Source of the DNA: Pectobacterium parmentieri | GTDB taxonomy: Bacteria > Pseudomonadota > Gammaproteobacteria > Enterobacterales > Enterobacteriaceae | DNA length: 64,000 bases | Direction of reading: 5' to 3' | NCBI RefSeq assembly: GCF_001742145.1 | Contig: NZ_CP015749.1 | Span: forward strand, 3,906,001 to 3,970,000 | In this document: in pieces, positions 8,644 to 17,367 of the stretch | Layout of the letters: each line of letters starts with the position of its first letter | Position numbering within the stretch: position 1 is the first letter of the stretch | Program-made: the position numbers and the translations under genes | Notes under the pieces: model-generated | Databases searched by the model: none | Told to the model about the DNA's origin: nothing | What the model saw: only the letters and a program-made list of their open reading frames with translations

Positions 8644-9108
8644 CTACAGGCACCCGCCGAAACCATTCTGCCGCCAGGCTTCATAGCTAATGATTGCCAC
8701 GGCATTGGACAGATTCAGGCTGCGGCTATCGGACTGCATGGGAATGCGGATACGGAAATCCGACTCGAAGCCGTTGCGAATCGCATCGGGCAACCCTGAT
8801 GTTTCCGATCCAAACAGCAGTACATCGCCCGGCTGATACGTCGGCTGGTCATAGGGACGGCTACCTTTGGTAGTACAGGCGAAAATGCGCTGGCCGGGAA
8901 TCGCAGCCAGAAAATCCTGATAGTTCTTATGGCGGCTGACCTTCGCCAGATCGTGGTAATCCAGCCCTGCACGGCGCAGTTTCTTCTCTTCAAAATCAAA
9001 CCCCAGCGGTTCAATCAAATGAAGCGTACAGCCGTTGTTGGCCGCTAATCGGATGATATTGCCGGTGTTTGGTGCAATTTGCGGTTCATAGAGCGCGATA
9101 TGGAACAT
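8644..9108 (-). CDS. trmL: tRNA (cytidine/uridine(34)-2'-O)-methyltransferase TrmL
   Basis: A 154-aa SPOUT-class methyltransferase equivalent to E. coli TrmL (YibK), which methylates the ribose of the wobble base of two leucine tRNAs using S-adenosylmethionine. Visible motifs are [13 protein letters not shown] near the N-terminus, [11 protein letters not shown] in the middle and [18 protein letters not shown] near the C-terminus, the last two forming the knotted cofactor site. It is convergent with the DUF3142 gene and monocistronic. Confidence 0.93.
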   Translation of the reverse strand: MFHIALYEPQIAPNTGNIIRLAANNGCTLHLIEPLGFDFEEKKLRRAGLDYHDLAKVSRHKNYQDFLAAIPGQRIFACTTKGSRPYDQPTYQPGDVLLFGSETSGLPDAIRNGFESDFRIRIPMQSDSRSLNLSNAVAIISYEAWRQNGFGGCL

Positions 9109-9312
9109 GAGATAACGTCAGCCACGAAGAAAAATTCCGCCGCAGTATAACGCATTCCAACGGGGTGACCCAAAACCTGTGCGCACAGGAATGCGGATGA
9201 TACTGCACCCATGTCGATCGCTTAAGAACCGAGATGCACGAAGCGTGGTATCCCTACGGGAACCGCATCCTCGTATTTCTCCTAAAAATGAGCTTAAGTC
9301 ATCAGCATCATC
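9109..9312. other. Intergenic region between trmL and the Gln-rich gene, left part
   Basis: Non-coding stretch holding the leftward trmL promoter. A rightward open frame runs through it into the Gln-rich gene but has no start site or protein character. I see no clear operator or terminator. Confidence 0.35.
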
Positions 9313-9393
9313 TTACTTTACACGACGTTTCCATCCGCAGCGATTACACTTGAACTCACGGACAAAAGTGGTCCTTTTCGTTCCGCAAATGGC
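9313..9393 (-). pseudogene. Possible zinc-ribbon fragment
   Basis: The minus strand between two stop codons reads AICGTKRTTFVREFK followed by CNRCGWKRRVK and a stop, 26 codons with no usable start. The CxxC flanked by Phe-Lys and Gly-Trp and the basic tail look like the last half of a zinc ribbon. It may be a remnant of a small or transposase-like gene, or chance. No parent gene is recognised. Confidence 0.2.
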
Positions 9394-9427
9394 TTATCTA
9401 CAGGCCGAAGGCTTGTGTGGAGGTTTA

Positions 9428-9724
9428 ATGAAACACCCTAAGACGGCATTGGTCTGTGCTGCCCTGTTCTGCCTGCCGCTTCTGGCGAGCGCCAACGCAA
9501 CGCAAGCGCCCACGCCTCAGCAGCAGTTTGAAAATGGCATCAGCAGCCAGAAACAGCTACAGCAAAGCATGCAGCAGAGCCAACAATTGCAGCAGCAACG
9601 GCTGAATCAGCAACTCCAGCAGCGTAACCAGCAATTGCAGCAACAGCGCCAGCAGCAGCTACAGAAAGATTTACAGCGGTCACAGAGAACCACACCGCCA
9701 CCGCCCATTCGGCAGACCCCCTGA
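9428..9724 (+). CDS. Small exported glutamine-rich protein
   Basis: A 98-aa protein with a clear signal peptide (MKHPKTALVCAALFCLPLLASANA) followed by a Gln-dominated body: repeated QQ, LQQ and QLQQQR units, and a Pro-rich tail (TTPPPPIRQTP). The ATG at 9428 is preceded by GGAGG at 5 nt. The longer in-frame extension back to 9179 lacks these features and is rejected. The low-complexity helix suggests a coiled coil. Function unknown; it is convergent with the AEC transporter gene. Confidence 0.7.
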   Translation: MKHPKTALVCAALFCLPLLASANATQAPTPQQQFENGISSQKQLQQSMQQSQQLQQQRLNQQLQQRNQQLQQQRQQQLQKDLQRSQRTTPPPPIRQTP

Positions 9725-9737
9725 TGCGACGGTAGCC

Positions 9738-10694
9738 TTATAACCGCACGCCCATCAGCGTCAGAATCAACGGCGTGGTTAAGGCCGCCATCGCCGTTGA
9801 TAGCAGCAGGCTTGATGCCACCGGGCCGCCCAGTACATCAAACTGACGTGACATCAGATAGACATTGACGCCCACCGCCATCGACCCCAGCAACACGACC
9901 GCCCGCGTCTCCATCTCCGGCAGGCCCAGCGCGACAGCAATCCCCCAGATCACCAGCGGCTGGACCAGCAGCTTGATGGTACAAATCGCGGTACTAATCT
10001 GCCAACCGTCACGCACGCGGTATTCCGCCAGCCCCATCCCCAGCGCCACCAGCGACAGCGGCGCGGCAATCTGCCCCAGCATGGCAAGCGGCTGATCGAC
10101 ATACGACGGCAGCGGCAAACCCGTCAGGCTGAATACCGTCCCGGACAGGATGCCGATAATCAGCGGGTTCTTCAGCACGCCCAGCGCGGTTTTGGTAAAG
10201 CCCTGTAGCGACAACGCGCCGTTACGCGCCCATTCCACCGACACCGTCACCAACGTCCACAAAATAAGCCCGTTAAACACCACCACCAGCGCCACGGACG
10301 GGATTGCTTCTTCGCCCAGCATCAGCGTGGCAATCGGCAACCCCAGCATCACGTTGTTGGAGAAGATGCCGCTCAGCGCAAACAGCGAGCCGGAGACGCC
10401 ATCGAGATGAAAAACTTTGCGCGCCACTATGCGACCAAGGACAAACACCAGCAGACAGCCGCCGAAAAAAGCGATCAGCAGTCGAGCATCCACCACCGGA
10501 CGTTTGGAGAAATCCGACATCAGACGGAACAGCATCGCGGGCATGGCGACGGAGAAGACAAAGCGCGTCATGCCGTCGGTCACGGTGGTCGGCCATTTAC
10601 CGTAGCGAATCAGGCTATAACCGAGCGCGATCAGAACAAAGAGGGGTAACGACAGAAAAATCTGGTGCCAAAGCGAAACAATAAATGCGGGCAT
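9738..10694 (-). CDS. AEC (auxin efflux carrier) family transporter
   Basis: A 318-aa membrane protein with about ten hydrophobic segments in two halves separated by a polar middle loop, typical of the AEC/BART superfamily that includes MdcF malonate transporters. Family features include the N-terminal LPLFVLIALGYSL and the central conserved stretches LFALSGIFSNNVMLGLP and GLILWTLVTVSVEW. The substrate cannot be read from sequence; an organic acid is plausible. It lies alone between the Gln-rich gene and an ERIC repeat in its upstream region. Confidence 0.85.
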   Translation of the reverse strand: MPAFIVSLWHQIFLSLPLFVLIALGYSLIRYGKWPTTVTDGMTRFVFSVAMPAMLFRLMSDFSKRPVVDARLLIAFFGGCLLVFVLGRIVARKVFHLDGVSGSLFALSGIFSNNVMLGLPIATLMLGEEAIPSVALVVVFNGLILWTLVTVSVEWARNGALSLQGFTKTALGVLKNPLIIGILSGTVFSLTGLPLPSYVDQPLAMLGQIAAPLSLVALGMGLAEYRVRDGWQISTAICTIKLLVQPLVIWGIAVALGLPEMETRAVVLLGSMAVGVNVYLMSRQFDVLGGPVASSLLLSTAMAALTTPLILTLMGVRL

Positions 10695-10751
10695 GACGCC
10701 ACTTCCTTATTACCGGCACCAAGTCAGAAAGGGGATCCGTTATTACGGAGA

Positions 10752-10878
10752 TATACCCTAAATAATTCGAGTTGCGTGAAGGCGGCAACTGCGAGAATCC
10801 CCAGGAGCTTACTCAGGTAAGTGACTGGGGTGAGCAAAGGCAGCCAACGCACAAGCAGCTTGAAGTATGACGGGTATA
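10752..10878. repeat. ERIC element (127 bp, canonical)
   Basis: Exactly 127 bp with terminal inverted repeats TATACCC and GGGTATA. The core reads GAATCCCCAGGAGCTTAC, then GTAAGTGACTGGGGTGAG, which are the target sequences of the standard ERIC primers, so identification is direct. It lies 9 nt beyond the ugpQ stop codon, in the ugp 3' UTR, and 57 nt upstream of the AEC gene. A second full copy is at 63153 and an expanded one at 62715. Confidence 0.95.
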
Positions 10879-10887
10879 AGGCAGACC

Positions 10888-11637
10888 TCAGCCGGTCGCG
10901 AAGTTAGCCCCAATTAAATCTATCCGGTCAGTACAGATACAGTCAACGCCCCAATCCAGCAAAGTTTGCGCGCGATCGGTTTGGTTAACGGTATAAACCA
11001 GAATGCGCAAGCCCGCCGCTTTCAGATCCGCGACACGTTCCGCCGTCAGCAGTGTGTGATTCAGGTGGATGGACACACACCCCAGACGCAGTGTTAACGC
11101 CAACCACTCTTCTTCCCACTCATCCAGCAACAATCCACGCGGCAGTTCTGGTGCAGCCTGCTGTGCTGCTTCCAGGGCGTCGATAGAGAATGATGACAGC
11201 AGCGGCGCGGCGGGATGATCGGCCCATAGCTGACGAGCCGCCAGCGCAATCACCCGCCCGGTTTCGGTTTCATATCCGGTGGTGGGTTTAATCTCGATAT
11301 TGGCCGCCATGCCGTACTGCACGCAGCGTTTTGCCACTTCTGATAACAGCGGCAGACGCTCGCCGACAAATTTATGACCGTACCAGCCGCCGACATCCAG
11401 CCCGACCAGTTTGTCCCACGGCAGTTCTCCAGCAATACCCCAGCCGTTACTGGTGCGCTCAAGCGTGTCATCGTGTAAAAGGAAAATCTGGCCGTCCTGC
11501 GACAGCTTGGCGTCAAACTCGATCATCTTGTGACCGAGGCTAGCGCCGACATCAATCGCCGCCAGCGTGTTTTCCGGTGCCAGTGAACCGCCGCCGCGAT
11601 GGGCGACAATTGTCGGGTAAGGCCAGATTGTTTCCAT
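10888..11637 (-). CDS. ugpQ: Glycerophosphodiester phosphodiesterase UgpQ
   Basis: A 249-aa cytosolic GDPD (E. coli UgpQ is 247) that hydrolyses glycerophosphodiesters to glycerol-3-phosphate and an alcohol. The TIM-barrel signature is clear: [15 protein letters not shown] with the catalytic His-Arg, [20 protein letters not shown] with the second His, and NIEIKP. Its ATG overlaps the ugpC stop by one nucleotide (TAATG), so it is the last gene of ugpBAECQ and probably made by translational coupling. An ERIC element follows the stop. Confidence 0.95.
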   Translation of the reverse strand: METIWPYPTIVAHRGGGSLAPENTLAAIDVGASLGHKMIEFDAKLSQDGQIFLLHDDTLERTSNGWGIAGELPWDKLVGLDVGGWYGHKFVGERLPLLSEVAKRCVQYGMAANIEIKPTTGYETETGRVIALAARQLWADHPAAPLLSSFSIDALEAAQQAAPELPRGLLLDEWEEEWLALTLRLGCVSIHLNHTLLTAERVADLKAAGLRILVYTVNQTDRAQTLLDWGVDCICTDRIDLIGANFATG

Positions 11638-12710
11638 TATTCCATCCGTAATCCGCTTTGCGAATCAAACAGGTGCCATGATGACGTCGGCAAATGCAGC
11701 CAGAGCGTCGAGCCGATGGCGGGACAGTGTTCATAAGAGAGTCGTGCAATCACGTTTTGCCCGCCCCACTTACCGTGCGCTAAATTGTCCGCACCCAGCA
11801 GTTCGAGTGTTGAAATCTGTAACGGGATACCACCGGTTTCACGTGTCGCCAGTTGAATATGCTCTGGTCGTACCCCCAGCGTCAATGCCTTACCGCGCCA
11901 TTGCGGCTTCGGTTCAGGCAGCGCCAGCGCGATGTCTTCGCCGATTTCAAAGCGGCAGCCATCATCACTAATGCGGCCCGACCACAGGTTCATGGCCGGT
12001 GAGCCAATAAAGCTGGCCACAAACAGCGATGCGGGACGACGATAAATATCAGCCGGTGCGCCGATTTGTTCAGCGATACCTTTATTCATCACAATGACGC
12101 GCTGCGCCAACGTCATCGCCTCAACCTGATCGTGCGTGACATACAGGCTGGTGGTTTTCAGGCGCTGATGCAGTTGTTGCAATTCCAGCCGCATCTGTAC
12201 GCGCAGTTTGGCATCCAGATTCGACAACGGCTCGTCAAACAGGAACACCGCGGGTTCACGCACAATCGCCCGCCCCATTGCCACGCGCTGACGCTGGCCA
12301 CCGGATAACTCACGCGGCTTGCGTTGCAACAGCGGCATCAGTTCCAGAATGCGTGCCGCATCTTCTACGCGCTCGCGGATCTGCGTCTTGCCGAAGCCAC
12401 GAATTTTCAGGCCGTAAGCCATGTTGTCGAACACATTCATGTGCGGATAAAGCGCATAGTTCTGGAACACCATCGCAATACCGCGATCTTTTGGTTCCAG
12501 ATCGGTGACCCGCTGGTTATCAATGTAGATATCGCCGCTGGTGGTGCGTTCGAGGCCTGCTACCATGCGCAGCAGCGTCGATTTACCACAGCCCGACGGC
12601 CCCACCATCACCACGAATTCGCCGTCCGCGACGTCCAGATCGATGGGCTGGATAATCTGTGTTTTGCCATCATACGACTTGGTGACGGCCTGAAGTTTTA
12701 AACATGCCAT
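11637..12710 (-). CDS. ugpC: sn-glycerol-3-phosphate ABC transporter ATPase UgpC
   Basis: A 357-aa ABC ATPase of the MalK type (E. coli UgpC 356). Starting at [15 protein letters not shown] (12710) avoids a 39-codon extension with no homology. Walker [10 protein letters not shown], signature [14 protein letters not shown], Walker [11 protein letters not shown] and the switch His of [12 protein letters not shown] are all present. They are followed by the regulatory TOBE-type C-terminal domain, which in E. coli is the site of transinhibition by phosphate. It is separated from ugpE by about 200 nt containing a long hairpin, unlike the tight spacing of the other ugp genes. Confidence 0.95.
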   Translation of the reverse strand: MACLKLQAVTKSYDGKTQIIQPIDLDVADGEFVVMVGPSGCGKSTLLRMVAGLERTTSGDIYIDNQRVTDLEPKDRGIAMVFQNYALYPHMNVFDNMAYGLKIRGFGKTQIRERVEDAARILELMPLLQRKPRELSGGQRQRVAMGRAIVREPAVFLFDEPLSNLDAKLRVQMRLELQQLHQRLKTTSLYVTHDQVEAMTLAQRVIVMNKGIAEQIGAPADIYRRPASLFVASFIGSPAMNLWSGRISDDGCRFEIGEDIALALPEPKPQWRGKALTLGVRPEHIQLATRETGGIPLQISTLELLGADNLAHGKWGGQNVIARLSYEHCPAIGSTLWLHLPTSSWHLFDSQSGLRME

Positions 12711-12763
12711 AAGCGTTTCCGAAATTCGTCTCGATAAATCGCTGCTAAACCTGACGAGCGGTG

Positions 12764-12868
12764 CGGTGATAATGGGTAGATCGTAAAGACGCTGTGAATA
12801 CATCCCTGTACGCTCGGATTGCGCCATCCATGGCGCAAACGCTTTACTCTTCTATCCCATTATCACCG
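12764..12868 (-). repeat. Long imperfect hairpin between ugpE and ugpC
   Basis: The outer arms at 12764-12780 and 12851-12868 are complementary over 17 bp with one extra base. Inside, GTAAAG (12783-12788) pairs with CTTTAC (12842-12847), and a perfect 9-bp stem TTGCGCCAT/ATGGCGCAA (12819-12838) forms an inner hairpin. The whole unit of about 105 bp behaves like a MITE-type or attenuating structure in the ugp mRNA just upstream of ugpC. I did not find a second copy in this window. Confidence 0.7.
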
Positions 12869-12908
12869 TTCTCATTCTATGAAGAGGTTTACCAACGGTG
12901 TGACCTAT

Positions 12909-13760
12909 TTATTTTTCGCTGTCGACCAGACCGCGAACGAACCAACGCTGCATCAGTAGCACCACCAGCAACGGTGGCAGCATGGTCAGCAGCATTGCGG
13001 CCATCACCTGATTCCACTGGGTCGCGCCATCGCCGGAGGCAATCATGCTTTTAATCCCAGCGACAGCGGTGCCCAAATTGGCATCGCTGATAATCAGCAG
13101 CGGCCACAGGTACTGGTTCCAGCCATAGATGAACGTGATCACAAACAGCGCAGCCAAATTGGTTTTCGACAGCGGCAGCACCATGTCGAAAAAGAAGCGC
13201 ATCGGGCTGGCACCATCGATACGCGCGGCTTCCATCAGTTCATCCGGCAGCGTCATAAAGAACTGACGGAATAGGAACGTTGCAGTCGCCGACGCCATCA
13301 GCGGCAGCGTTAAACCGGTGTAGCTGTCCATCATGTCCAGCCGTGCGATCACTTCCACCGTCGGGAAAATACGCACTTCCACCGGCAGCATCAGCGTCAG
13401 AAAAATCATCCAGAAGAACAAGTTACGCAGCGGAAAACGAAAATAGACGATGGCGTAAGCGGACAGGATCGATACGGTGATTTTTCCTACCGTAATCGCC
13501 AGCGCCATCACGAAGCTGTTAAGCAGCATCAGCCCAAACGGCGTGGTGTTGTTGCCCGCACCGTGCAGCCAGATATAACGCAGGTTTTCCCACAGGTGAG
13601 AACCGGGGATGAGCGTCATCGGCGCCTGAAAGACTTCCTGATTATCCAGCGTGGCAGCGACAAACCCCACGTACAACGGAAACAGTACGGCGAGGATGCC
13701 GACGATCAGCATGACGTGGCTGAAAATATCTAACCCGCGACGATTCTCAATCATTGCCAT
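12909..13760 (-). CDS. ugpE: sn-glycerol-3-phosphate ABC transporter permease UgpE
   Basis: A 283-aa inner-membrane permease (E. coli 281) with six hydrophobic segments and the MalG-type EAA loop [23 protein letters not shown] that contacts the UgpC ATPase. It starts [21 protein letters not shown]. It follows ugpA by 20 nt in the ugpBAECQ operon and pairs with UgpA to form the channel for glycerol-3-phosphate and glycerophosphodiesters. Confidence 0.95.
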   Translation of the reverse strand: MAMIENRRGLDIFSHVMLIVGILAVLFPLYVGFVAATLDNQEVFQAPMTLIPGSHLWENLRYIWLHGAGNNTTPFGLMLLNSFVMALAITVGKITVSILSAYAIVYFRFPLRNLFFWMIFLTLMLPVEVRIFPTVEVIARLDMMDSYTGLTLPLMASATATFLFRQFFMTLPDELMEAARIDGASPMRFFFDMVLPLSKTNLAALFVITFIYGWNQYLWPLLIISDANLGTAVAGIKSMIASGDGATQWNQVMAAMLLTMLPPLLVVLLMQRWFVRGLVDSEK

Positions 13761-13780
13761 CGACCTTCATAGATTCACCT

Positions 13781-14668
13781 TCATTGATAATTCACCTTCC
13801 GTTCCACAAAACGGAACTGAATAACGGTCAACCCGATCACCAGCAGCATCAGTATCACCGACTGCGCCGCCGAACTGGACAGATCCAGCCCTGCGAAGCC
13901 CTCACGATAAATCTTGTAGATCAGCGTAGTCGTCGACTGTACCGGTCCACCGCCCGTCGCGGCATCGATAATCGGGAAAGTATCGAAAAAGGCATACACC
14001 AGATTGACGACCAGCAGGAAGAAGCTCACCGGCGAGATCATCGGCAGCACCAGATTGAAGAACCGCCGCACCGGTCCTGCGCCATCAATCGCGCCCGCTT
14101 CCACCAGCGAACGGGGGATCGATTGCAGCGCAGCAAGGAAGAACAGAAAGTTATAACTAATCTGTTTCCAGACTGATGCCAGTACGACTAAAAACATCGC
14201 CTGCCCGCTGTTCTGCGCGTGGTTCCACGTATAGCCCAGCAGCCCGAGAAAATGGGTAATCAGCCCTAGTCCGGGGTTAAACAGAAACATCCACAGTATG
14301 GCGGCGACGGCAGGTGCCACGGCATAGGGCAGGATGATCAGCGTCTGATACAGGCGGCTGGCACGAATGACATAATCCACCAGCGCGGCCAGAAAGAGTG
14401 AAATCAGCATGCCAAACCCAGCCACCAGAAAGCTGAATATCAGCGTGGTATAAAACGAATCAAGGTAGTAAGGGTTAGTGAACAGTTGCCTGAAGTTTTC
14501 CATGCCGACGAATTCACTGGATAACCCAAACGGGTCCAGATTCTGCACCGAATACCACAGCGCCTGACCAGCCGGCCAGATAAAGAAAATCACGGTAATC
14601 AGCAGTTGGGGCAACACCAGCACATAGGGCAACCAACTGCTGCGAAAAACGGGGCGGGATGATGTCAT
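13781..14668 (-). CDS. ugpA: sn-glycerol-3-phosphate ABC transporter permease UgpA
   Basis: A 295-aa MalF-type permease, the same length as E. coli UgpA when started at [15 protein letters not shown] (14668). A start four codons upstream at 14680 (MSYRM) is also possible. Six transmembrane segments and the EAA loop [24 protein letters not shown] are visible. It lies between ugpB and ugpE and is co-transcribed with them. Confidence 0.94.
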   Translation of the reverse strand: MTSSRPVFRSSWLPYVLVLPQLLITVIFFIWPAGQALWYSVQNLDPFGLSSEFVGMENFRQLFTNPYYLDSFYTTLIFSFLVAGFGMLISLFLAALVDYVIRASRLYQTLIILPYAVAPAVAAILWMFLFNPGLGLITHFLGLLGYTWNHAQNSGQAMFLVVLASVWKQISYNFLFFLAALQSIPRSLVEAGAIDGAGPVRRFFNLVLPMISPVSFFLLVVNLVYAFFDTFPIIDAATGGGPVQSTTTLIYKIYREGFAGLDLSSSAAQSVILMLLVIGLTVIQFRFVERKVNYQ

Positions 14669-14740
14669 GCGGTAACTCATTGCAAACAGAAAAGAAACAG
14701 GCCGATTCCCTTCGGCCCGGTATTACTCAACAACAGCGTA

Positions 14741-16075
14741 TTACTTCGTTGACTGCTCGAAGCGGCGCAGCAGCGCGTTACCGCGTTCTACCGCACTATC
14801 CAGCGCCTGCTGTGACGTCTTCTTACCTGTCCATACGCTTTCTAATTCTTCATCCACGACGGTACGAATTTGCGGCATGTTGCCCAAACGCAGACCTTTG
14901 GTGAACGACAACGGTGGCTTGTTCAGCATCTGACGCGTAGCAATATCCGCGCCGGGGTTTTTCTCGTAGAAACCCTGCTTCTGCGTCAGCTCATACGCCG
15001 CTTTGGTGATCGGCAGGTAGCCGGTTTTCTGGTGCCATTCAGCGGCATTTTCCGGTTCAGCCAGGAACTGCATGAATTCAGCGACACCTTTATAGGTCGC
15101 GGCATCTTTACCGCCCATCACCCACAGGCTGGCCCCACCGATAATGGCGTTCTGCGGTGCGCCTTTCGCATCGGCGTCATACGGCATCATACCGACACCA
15201 TAGTTGAATTTGGCGTGCTGGCGGATATCCGCTAATGACCCAGAAGACGCGGTCGTGATAGCGCAGTCACCGTTGTAGAATTTCTCGGTCGACTCATCCT
15301 TGCGCCCGAAGTAGGTGAAATCACCCTTCTTGTTCATGTCCTGCAATAGCTGGATGTGTTTGACCTGCGTAGGCTTATTGAATTCCAATACCGCATCGGT
15401 GCCGTCAAAGCCGTTATTCTTGGTCGCAACGGGTAGACCGTTCCAGGCACTGAAGTTTTCAATCTGAATCCAGCCCTGCCAGCCGCTAGCGTATCCACAT
15501 TTCATCCCGGCTGCGCGCAATTTGGCGGTGTAGTCAGCCATCTGTTGCCAGGTTTTCGGCGGCTGTTCTGGATCTAAACCGGCTTTCTTGAAGGCATCTT
15601 TGTTGTAGTACAGCACGGGGGTCGAGCTGTTAAACGGCTGCGACAGCAGGCGGCCGCTCTTCGCATCGGTGTAATAACCGGAGACGGTCGGCACAAACAC
15701 CGACTCATCGAAATTAATGCCAGCGTCTTTGAACACTTCAAAGACAGGCTTGATGGCTTTACTTGCCATCATGGTGGCGGTACCGACTTCATAGACCTGC
15801 AAAATGGCGGGTGCATTCCCCGCGCGGTAGGCCGCAATCCCAGCAGCCAGGTTCTGTTCGTAGTTGCCTTTGTAGACCGGTACAATTTTTACATCGCTGT
15901 GTGCTTGGTTAAAACGGTCAACCAGAGAATTCACTTCTTTCCCTAACTCGCCTTCCATAGAGTGCCAGAAAGGAATTTCTGTCGCGGCCTGCGCACTCGC
16001 GCTCATCAGCGCGAATGCCACACACGCCGCAGCGGTGCGAATAGCATGTGTTTTACGAGTTGTGTTGTTGAACAT
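14741..16075 (-). CDS. ugpB: sn-glycerol-3-phosphate periplasmic binding protein UgpB
   Basis: A 444-aa extracellular solute-binding protein (E. coli 438). The start at 16075 is supported by GGAGACAGGC just upstream and by the signal peptide [20 protein letters not shown]...SAQA. The mature N-terminus, [20 protein letters not shown], is the highly conserved ligand-binding beginning of the family; [17 protein letters not shown] is also characteristic. It captures glycerol-3-phosphate or glycerophosphocholine for UgpAEC. It is the first gene of the operon, under an array of PhoB half-sites. Confidence 0.96.
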   Translation of the reverse strand: MFNNTTRKTHAIRTAAACVAFALMSASAQAATEIPFWHSMEGELGKEVNSLVDRFNQAHSDVKIVPVYKGNYEQNLAAGIAAYRAGNAPAILQVYEVGTATMMASKAIKPVFEVFKDAGINFDESVFVPTVSGYYTDAKSGRLLSQPFNSSTPVLYYNKDAFKKAGLDPEQPPKTWQQMADYTAKLRAAGMKCGYASGWQGWIQIENFSAWNGLPVATKNNGFDGTDAVLEFNKPTQVKHIQLLQDMNKKGDFTYFGRKDESTEKFYNGDCAITTASSGSLADIRQHAKFNYGVGMMPYDADAKGAPQNAIIGGASLWVMGGKDAATYKGVAEFMQFLAEPENAAEWHQKTGYLPITKAAYELTQKQGFYEKNPGADIATRQMLNKPPLSFTKGLRLGNMPQIRTVVDEELESVWTGKKTSQQALDSAVERGNALLRRFEQSTK

Positions 16076-16139
16076 GCCTGTCTCCTGCAATCGATTAAGT
16101 TCGCCATCATCACGGCGTTTTTTATGCGAAGGTAAACAT

Positions 16140-16190
16140 GACACGGGTGCATGACAGAAAAATAACTGGAAGATGACGGAAAAGTGACAG
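16140..16190 (-). promoter_or_regulatory. PhoB box array upstream of ugpB
   Basis: Read on the minus strand there are five 7-mers at an exact 11-bp period: CTGTCAC (16184-16190), CCGTCAT (16173), CAGTTAT (16162), CTGTCAT (16151) and CCGTGTC (16140). The PhoB consensus is a direct repeat of CTGTCAT with 4-bp spacers, so this is at least two tandem pho boxes. It predicts induction of ugpBAECQ by phosphate starvation, as in E. coli. Confidence 0.88.
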
Positions 16191-16242
16191 AGGAAGGAGG
16201 TCTTCTTATTGGCTACTAAGTAGGCTGTTCTGTGCTACCATC

Positions 16243-16261
16243 TGTGTTAATAGATAACACA
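16243..16261. promoter_or_regulatory. Palindromic operator of the parDE unit
   Basis: TGTGTTA-N5-TAACACA is a perfect 7-bp dyad that ends at the ribosome binding site (AGGAGG at 16261-16266). Its position fits autorepression by the RHH antitoxin encoded immediately downstream. Confidence 0.6.
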
Positions 16262-16271
16262 GGAGGTTTTT

Positions 16272-16514
16272 ATGCCTAGAACGACAAGTATTACGATCGG
16301 CGAACAACTGGATGATTTTGTCTCCAAATTAATAGATAGCGGTCGCTATAGTTCTACCAGTGAAGTCATCAGGTCAGCGCTTCGTCTTCTTGAACAACAA
16401 GAATCCAAAACAGAGGCTCTGAAAAAAGCGATTTATGCAGGGGAGCAAAGTGGAGAAAGTTCGTTGACGCTGCGTGAAATTGCGGCAAAAAAGAAGCGCG
16501 AACGGAATGTATAA
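16272..16514 (+). CDS. parD: ParD-like ribbon-helix-helix antitoxin
   Basis: An 80-aa antitoxin of the ParD/CC2985 family. The N-terminal RHH DNA-binding part reads TTSITIGEQLDDFVSKLI followed by the typical SGRYSSTSEVIRSALRLLE. The C-terminal 35 residues are charged and would wrap the toxin. AGGAGG precedes the ATG, and a dyad over the start region suggests autoregulation. The stop overlaps the toxin start by 8 nt, as is usual for type II modules. Confidence 0.9.
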   Translation: MPRTTSITIGEQLDDFVSKLIDSGRYSSTSEVIRSALRLLEQQESKTEALKKAIYAGEQSGESSLTLREIAAKKKRERNV

Positions 16515-16800
16515 ACTCTCTAATCTTGCAGCAGAAGATTTCGCAGGCATCTTTGAGTACACATTGATCAACTACGGCATCAGTCAGGCTGACAATTATA
16601 CAGAGTCGCTAGAGAATACGCTGATTCTGCTAGCAGAATCCCCTTATATAGGCCAAGAGTACCCTGAAATTAGCCAAGGTGTGCGCCGATTCGATCATAG
16701 GCAACACGCTATTTTCTACCGCATACGAGAAGAAGATCTTCTTATCATCCGAATCCTGCATCAGCAAATGGAACCTATGTGCCACTTTTTTGATATTTAA
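16507..16800 (+). CDS. parE: ParE-family toxin
   Basis: A 97-aa RelE/ParE-superfamily toxin from ATG 16507, overlapping the antitoxin by 8 nt. It begins MYKLSNLAAEDFAGIFEYTL and contains the family's IGQEYPEISQGVRRFDHRQHAIFYR core, ending with DLLIIRILHQQMEP. ParE toxins poison DNA gyrase; RelE relatives cleave mRNA, and the LAAEDF...IF.YT opening favours ParE. It appears intact. It lies in the accessory block between ugpB and livF. Confidence 0.88.
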   Translation: MYKLSNLAAEDFAGIFEYTLINYGISQADNYTESLENTLILLAESPYIGQEYPEISQGVRRFDHRQHAIFYRIREEDLLIIRILHQQMEPMCHFFDI

Positions 16801-16807
16801 AAAGTGG

Positions 16808-16885
16808 CTAAATAAGGATGTATTCAATCAATAGCATGCCACCAAGAACAATTATCAGTAATGGCTCTGGTGCTGTTATTCCCAT
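16808..16885 (-). pseudogene. Remnant of a TacT-type GNAT toxin
   Basis: Immediately after tacA, overlapping its stop by 10 nt, a frame begins MGITAPEPL and stops after 25 codons. The start MG..TAPEPL and the overlap are characteristic of TacT acetyltransferase toxins of about 160 aa that acetylate aminoacyl-tRNA. The rest of the domain is missing: the parE gene ends 8 nt further on. The toxin has been truncated to its N-terminus. Confidence 0.55.
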
Positions 16886-17160
16886 GGCGATTGACGACAC
16901 ATAAGATCGTTAATGCGGGCATGACGCTCTGCGGTGATAGGCGCATCCAACTCGGCCAACAATCCATCAAACTGTTCGTTGTCCAGAATAAACAAACGTT
17001 GATCCAACAAGATGTCCTGCGCCTCGCGGCAGGCTGCTTCAAGCATAAAGTCGGTACGTGATTTTGACACAAGGTTTGCAGCCATATCGAGCAAATCCCG
17101 TTGGGAGGCTTTGGCTCGAATATTGATTGGCGCTTCTTTAGTTTCAGGTTTCATCATCAT
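16876..17160 (-). CDS. tacA: TacA-type DUF1778 antitoxin, orphan
   Basis: A 94-aa RHH antitoxin of the DUF1778 family: INIRAKASQRDLLDMAANLVSKSRTDFMLEAA is the DNA-binding part, and the C-terminus DNEQFDGLLAELDAPI is the toxin-neutralising segment. Such genes are followed by a GNAT toxin; here only its first residues remain. A promoter is visible upstream: TTGTAC (17204-17199), a 16-nt spacer, and TATAGA (17182-17177). It may now act as an anti-toxin or as a repressor only. Confidence 0.85.
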   Translation of the reverse strand: MMMKPETKEAPINIRAKASQRDLLDMAANLVSKSRTDFMLEAACREAQDILLDQRLFILDNEQFDGLLAELDAPITAERHARINDLMCRQSPWE

Positions 17161-17176
17161 GCCTGTGTAGTGAATC

Positions 17177-17204
17177 TCTATACAACCCTACATGACGTGT
17201 ACAA
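17177..17204 (-). promoter_or_regulatory. Promoter of tacA
   Basis: Leftward sigma-70-like promoter: -35 TTGTAC, 16-nt spacer, -10 TATAGA, 17 nt before the ATG. The spacer holds CACGTCATGTA, near the usual place for an RHH operator. Confidence 0.45.
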
Positions 17205-17367
17205 AAATGCTACACACCGGAACATCACCATACATTCAAACGCGCTTGCTGCTGTATTCAGGGCTATTTTCAAATGACATCAACGATAACGGTTTTAGGA
17301 TCGAGATACTTAACAGTATGCTCATTCTTCTTTTCATATATCTAAAACATTCGCATAAACAACACCC

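Noticed and set aside
9179..9427. In-frame N-terminal extension of the Gln-rich protein
   Set aside because: No ribosome binding site, no family character, and it would bury the signal peptide; the ATG at 9428 has GGAGG at 5 nt.
16824..17072. 82-aa leftward frame under tacA
   Set aside because: Out-of-frame shadow of tacA rich in Trp and Cys; only its overlap with the toxin stump is informative.
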